DNA of 64,000 nucleotides, taken from NCBI GenBank assembly GCA_945861665.1, contig CAMAVS010000006.1, positions 1-64,000 of the forward strand, in the 5' to 3' direction. The stretch is from Chitinophaga pinensis (lineage in GTDB: Bacteria; Bacteroidota; Bacteroidia; UBA4408). Below the pieces are notes generated by a model. That model saw nothing but the letters and a program-made list of their open reading frames with translations. It searched no databases and had not been told where the DNA came from. This document shows positions 61,101 to 64,000 of the stretch, in pieces. The translations under genes and the position numbers were made by a program. Every line of letters starts with the position of its first letter. The stretch's first letter is position 1.

Positions 61101-61167
61101 ACGAATAAGCGCTAATGCTTCCCAGCAAAGTCAACAAAAAAACAAATTTAAAAGATATTTTTTTCAT
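58162..61167 (-). CDS. GH3 glycosidase-serine hydrolase (beta-lactamase-like) fusion
   Basis: ATG 61167 gives MKKISFKFVFLLTLLGS, a signal peptide or anchor; the reading from 61275 adds only a Lys/Leu-rich artificial start. Residues about 45-560 are GH3 (NagZ-like) with FVAIDGEWGLAMRL, ACGKHFPGHGDTDADSH (catalytic dyad region) and FTDALNMKG; residues about 600-1000 are a class C beta-lactamase-like serine hydrolase with SVTKVTATLF (Ser-x-x-Lys), YSDLGYYFLKRL (Tyr-Ser-Asp) and HSGFTGTFVW (His-Ser-Gly). Both catalytic sets are present. Such fusions occur in Bacteroidota and should act on muropeptide or chitin-like substrates in the periplasm. Confidence 0.9.
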   Translation of the reverse strand: MKKISFKFVFLLTLLGSISAYSFFYTSKLVRTPLFLIQDILSVDTGEVVKDKIVSKKNKVSWVDSVFAMMTPDERIGQLFMVAAYSNKDRAHKNEIAELVKKYKIGGLIFFQGGPLRQANLTNYYQSLATIPLFVAIDGEWGLAMRLDSTQMYPKQMTLGAIQDDRLIYDMGAQIANECRRIGMQINFAPVVDINSNPLNPVIGFRSFGENKYDVASKGLMYMKGMQDRQVLACGKHFPGHGDTDADSHKALPVINHSKERMDTLELFPFKILIEQGLKSMMVAHINLPAYDTLKKSAASISKNVVSDLLKDSLQFKGLIFTDALNMKGVSANYKPGFVDVKALLAGNDVLLFSEDVPVAIQEIKNAIDSCLITQEDIDIRCKKILEQKEWAGLKYIKPIITKGLYGDLNTKKAELLKAKLYEASLTLLSNKDYLIPLKRLDTLRLASLSLGDKSINTFQKTLDYYAPISHYNLPDNSSAVFVDSILTELKKHNLVLVSVKNGSLKPTKNFGVTEETVRLVDSIHKYSKVILNLMANPYSLSKFANAEKLEAIIMPYEENRYTQTLSAELIFGGVNAKGKLPVSVLPHFPRGTGIQIENSTRFKYVMPEEINVNPITLKKIDVIVKDAIAKKAFPGCVVFAAKDGKVFLNKAYGNHTYEEKQTVKNTDIYDLASVTKVTATLFACFRLIDENKFSWDERLCDHLVDVDSCNKQDIVFRDMLTHQARLKSWIPFWQNTVEKGELKHSVYSKVKTDSFPMRVADSIYIKRDYIKSIYKKIIDSPLEEKKQYLYSDLGYYFLKRLVENITSETLDAYVQKIYNEMGMTTTGYLPRNRFDLNRIPPTEYDIAFRKQLIQGDVHDQGAAMMGGVGGHAGLFSNANDIAKIMQLYMDSGYYGGKKYINSATLRDAEACQFCPEGNRRGIGFEKPEPNAAKESPVCKSASLKSFGHSGFTGTFVWADPENGLVYVFLSNRVYPDAENKKINTLGVRGKIHQVLYDAVK

Positions 61168-61297
61168 GCAAATTATAGTGTTTAAAGCTATTTTAATAAA
61201 CGCAAACTTTTTCAAGCATAATATGAACTTATTAACTAATGAATGTTGATGCCCATTTAATATCCAACCTTTCATTCTTTTTGGTATTTTTGAATGG

Positions 61298-62161
61298 ATG
61301 AAAATGACAACAAATAAAGTGAGCTCTGTTAGCAGCTATTTCAATGAGCAATTGGCCGGAATATACGACCGTGAGGAAATCCACAACTTACTTTTCTTTT
61401 CATTTGAACACATACTTGGCTTTTCTCGCTCAGATATTTTCCTAAAAGAAGAAGAGGCATTAAATGAATCAACCTTGTTACGCTTTATTTACATTGTTAA
61501 AGATTTAAAGCAATGTAAACCTATACAGTATATACTAGGCAACACCGAGTTCTTCGGCTTAAAATTTGAGCTAAATGAAAATGTTCTGATTCCGAGGCAA
61601 GAAACAGAAGAATTGGTTGCTTTAATCCTAAAAGAAAATAAAAATAAAAGCGGCAACATACTCGACATAGGAACCGGCAGTGGGTGCATTGCCATCAGTC
61701 TAAAAAAACACTTGCCTCAGGCTAATCTATATGCTTTGGATGTATCTGAAAAAGGATTGGAAGTGGCAAAAAAAAATGCGCAAGAAAACAATACTCCCAT
61801 AAACTTTATACACACTGATATTTTAAAATGGAGTGAATATAAATTTAACACAACATTTGATATAATTGTTAGCAATCCTCCTTATGTCACATTTGCAGAT
61901 AAAAATAAGATGCACAAAAACGTGTTGGATTACGAACCTCATTTAGCATTGTTTGTAGCAGATGAAAATCATTTATTGTTTTACAATGCAATAGCCGATA
62001 TGGGAAAGAAACATCTTAATCAAGGTGGTACATTGTATTTTGAAATAAATGAAGCATACGGAAATGAATGCATGCTTTTAATAAAGGAAAAAGGATTTAG
62101 AGACATTGAACTTATAAAAGACATTAACGAAAAACACAGAATTATAAAAGCAAGTAATTGA
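61298..62161 (+). CDS. prmC: Release factor glutamine methyltransferase PrmC
   Basis: PrmC methylates the Gln of the GGQ motif of peptide release factors. The 287-residue protein has the N-terminal helical domain, then FELNENVLIPRQETEELV, SAM motif I ILDIGTGSGCIAISL, and NPPYV, the hallmark of Gln/Asn-N5 methyltransferases. A TATTTTTG box ends five bases before ATG 61298, so transcription may start at or inside the gene; ATG 61304 is an alternative start. It is one base upstream of ligA. Confidence 0.95.
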   Translation: MKMTTNKVSSVSSYFNEQLAGIYDREEIHNLLFFSFEHILGFSRSDIFLKEEEALNESTLLRFIYIVKDLKQCKPIQYILGNTEFFGLKFELNENVLIPRQETEELVALILKENKNKSGNILDIGTGSGCIAISLKKHLPQANLYALDVSEKGLEVAKKNAQENNTPINFIHTDILKWSEYKFNTTFDIIVSNPPYVTFADKNKMHKNVLDYEPHLALFVADENHLLFYNAIADMGKKHLNQGGTLYFEINEAYGNECMLLIKEKGFRDIELIKDINEKHRIIKASN

Positions 62162-62162
62162 A

Positions 62163-64000
62163 ATGGATTTATTTTCGGAAAAACACAATGATATTGAGTA
62201 CAAGATTGATGCTTTGAGCAAGCAAATTGAGCAACACAATTACAATTATTATGTATTGTCTCAGCCAACTATGAGCGATTTTGAATTTGATAAGATGCTG
62301 GAAGAATTAATTTTGCTTGAAAAAGAAAATCCTGAGTTCCTAAAACCTGATTCTCCTTCGCAACGTGTAGGAGGACAAGTAACAAAGGAGTTTCAAACAG
62401 TAAAACACAAATACCCCATGCTCTCATTGGGCAATACTTATTCGCGCGAAGAACTGAATGATTTTGATGAGCGAGTACACAAAGCCCTTATAGGAGAAGT
62501 TGAATACGTATGCGAACTCAAATACGATGGTGTGGCAATTGGGCTAAAGTATATTGATGGTATTTTAGTACAAGCTCTTACACGAGGTGATGGAGCAAAA
62601 GGAGATGATGTTACTGCCAATGTAAAAACAATACGTACTATTCCCATTAAACTAAAAGGAACAAACTTCCCCAAAGAATTTGAAATACGGGGAGAAATAT
62701 TTTTGCCTCGGAAATCATTCAACAAAATAAACAAAGATCGTGAAGAAATAGATGAGCCCTTATTGGCAAACCCTCGTAATGCTGCATCCGGAACACTTAA
62801 AATGCAAGACTCATCAGTGGTTGCGAAGCGCAACCTGGATTGCTTTCTCTATTTTATTTTAGGAGAAGGTTTGCCTTTTAAATCGCATTACGAAAACCTG
62901 GAAGCTGCAAAAAGTTGGGGATTCAAGGTTCCTGAAGGAGACAAAATAAAAATATGTTCATCGCTAAACGAAGTGTCGGACTTTATAAATTTGTGGAACA
63001 AAAAGCGTTATGAGCTGGACTTTGATGTTGATGGCATTGTATTAAAAGTAAACCGTTATGACCAGCAAAACTCATTGGGATTTACGGCAAAAACAGCACG
63101 TTGGGCAATTGCATACAAATACAAGGCGGAGCAGGCTTGTACCCGTTTACTCTCCATCTCATATCAAGTAGGTAGAACGGGTGCTATTACACCGGTTGCT
63201 AATTTAGAGCCTGTGTTGCTTGCAGGAACAACCGTTAAACGTTCATCCTTGCACAATGCCGACATCATTGAAAAATTGGATATACGGGTGAATGATTATG
63301 TGTTTGTTGAAAAAGGGGGTGAAATAATTCCCAAAATAATAAGCGTTAACCTCGATAAAAGAGGCAGTGACGTAGGAGATAAAACCAAATACATTCACCT
63401 ATGCCCTGAGTGCGAAACAGTGCTGGCACGAGAGGAAAAAGAAGCAAATCATTTTTGTCCGAACGAAGCCGGGTGCGCCCCTCAAATAAAGGGAAAGATT
63501 GAGCATTTTGTAGGGCGGAAAGCAATGAATATTGACAGTATTGGAGCTGAAACCATTGAGCAATTATTCAATACGGATCTCATAAAAAATATTGCCGACA
63601 TCTATGAATTGAAAAATAAAAAGGAAGAGTTATTGCAAATTGATAGGATGGCAGAAAAGTCTGTAAATAATATATTACAGGGTATTGAAATATCAAAACA
63701 AGTGCCTTTTGAAAGGGTATTGTTTGGACTGGGAATACGGCACGTTGGTGAAACAGTAGCAAAAAAATTGGCGCGTTATTTTAAAAAAATACATCTGCTT
63801 GCTTCTGCTAAACGAGAAGAACTCTTATTGGTGGATGAAATTGGAGATAAGATCGCTGATAGTATCCTCAACTATTTTTCAAACAATGAAAGCATAGAAT
63901 TAGTTGAAAGGTTGAATTTAGCCGGACTCCTTTTAGAAGTAAATGAAACAGAAATAAATGTATTAACAAGCAATAAACTAGAGAGCAAAAGCTTTGTTGT
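62163..64000 (+). CDS. ligA: NAD-dependent DNA ligase (truncated by window end)
   Basis: 612 complete codons are present. LigA seals nicks during replication using NAD. The order is intact: Ia domain (YYVLSQPTMSDFEFD), adenylation motif ELKYDGVAIGL with the nucleophilic Lys, RGDG, EIRGEIFLP, the FDVDGIVLKV segment, OB fold (VGRTGAITPVANLEPV), zinc-finger cysteines (CPECE, CPNEAGC), and the HhH region. The BRCT domain lies beyond the window. The ATG at 62163 begins one base after the prmC stop, so the two are cotranscribed. Confidence 0.97.
   Translation, partial: MDLFSEKHNDIEYKIDALSKQIEQHNYNYYVLSQPTMSDFEFDKMLEELILLEKENPEFLKPDSPSQRVGGQVTKEFQTVKHKYPMLSLGNTYSREELNDFDERVHKALIGEVEYVCELKYDGVAIGLKYIDGILVQALTRGDGAKGDDVTANVKTIRTIPIKLKGTNFPKEFEIRGEIFLPRKSFNKINKDREEIDEPLLANPRNAASGTLKMQDSSVVAKRNLDCFLYFILGEGLPFKSHYENLEAAKSWGFKVPEGDKIKICSSLNEVSDFINLWNKKRYELDFDVDGIVLKVNRYDQQNSLGFTAKTARWAIAYKYKAEQACTRLLSISYQVGRTGAITPVANLEPVLLAGTTVKRSSLHNADIIEKLDIRVNDYVFVEKGGEIIPKIISVNLDKRGSDVGDKTKYIHLCPECETVLAREEKEANHFCPNEAGCAPQIKGKIEHFVGRKAMNIDSIGAETIEQLFNTDLIKNIADIYELKNKKEELLQIDRMAEKSVNNILQGIEISKQVPFERVLFGLGIRHVGETVAKKLARYFKKIHLLASAKREELLLVDEIGDKIADSILNYFSNNESIELVERLNLAGLLLEVNETEINVLTSNKLESKSFV

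Noticed and set aside
1..64000. tRNA or rRNA genes
   Set aside because: No cloverleaf or TTCGA-loop/CCA combination and no ribosomal RNA stretch was recognised by eye; a covariance search was not possible.

Overview
The window is AT-rich chromosomal DNA from a member of the Bacteroidota. The evidence is PorQ and C-terminal sorting domains of the type IX secretion system (T9SS), BshA of bacillithiol synthesis, a CrtD/CruF/CrtY/CrtA carotenoid cluster, repeated TAnnTTTG promoter -7 elements, GTG/TTG starts without Shine-Dalgarno sequences, and SPII lipoproteins followed by Lys-rich tails. The genus cannot be fixed from the sequence alone.

Positions 1 to about 22,680 form an accessory region. 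Eight elements of about 115 to 240 bp (near 0.95, 2.1, 2.9, 15.0, 16.2, 18.3, 19.6 and 22.0 kb) share the layout of integron attC sites: a left core ending in TAAC, an imperfect long palindrome, and a right core CGTTA(T/G). They separate small, functionally unrelated gene units: a truncated hydrolase plus membrane protein, a broken type III methylase, a PH-domain protein, a reverse-oriented Fic protein, a T9SS M43 metalloprotease plus lipoprotein, a reverse-oriented MarC protein, and a cytolysin-like lipoprotein pair. No integrase is present, so this resembles a cassette array lacking an integrase. The far left edge carries tandem repeats that look like an IS21-type end. The far right edge is a decayed DUF3050 gene.

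Inside the array, 2.95 to 14.92 kb is a 12-kb stretch without any attC-like site. It encodes RmuC, a DUF2779 nuclease, a WYL regulator, two paralogous AAA+ ATPases with NEAD instead of DEAD Walker B motifs, and two divergent proteins that share an EAPPY motif pattern suggestive of the uracil-DNA-glycosylase fold. I consider it the best candidate for an undescribed, probably defence-related system. The cholesterol-dependent-cytolysin-like lipoprotein and its partner at 20.0 to 21.7 kb are the second.

From 22.68 kb the content is mostly ordinary chromosome. 22.7-27.7 kb is a carotenoid operon (crtD-cruF-mini-ORF-crtY-methyltransferase-crtA). 28.4-35.6 kb is a tightly packed six-gene minus-strand operon containing kdsA. 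36.3-38.0 kb carries an ABC ATPase, a cobalamin adenosyltransferase and a small acidic protein. 38.1-41.1 kb is a large propeller sensor kinase. 41.1-44.6 kb holds a GT-C-like membrane protein, porQ, cmk and rpmH. 44.8-52.7 kb has a frameshifted gene, a DEAD-box-type helicase, VF530, a sulfatase-modifying-like protein, an M48 protease, FtsE-like ATPase, a GT2 and an Fe-S oxidoreductase subunit. 52.7-64.0 kb has mnmA, a MORN-like protein, DUF4197, tandem UspA, a pseudogene, bshA, a GH3/serine-hydrolase fusion, prmC and the start of ligA, which runs off the window.

Besides the accessory region, several genes are visibly broken: the 3'-truncated mod gene, GldL-like and NmrA-like remnants, DUF3050, the A8 frameshift gene at 44.8 kb and the secreted-protein pseudogene at 56.6 kb.
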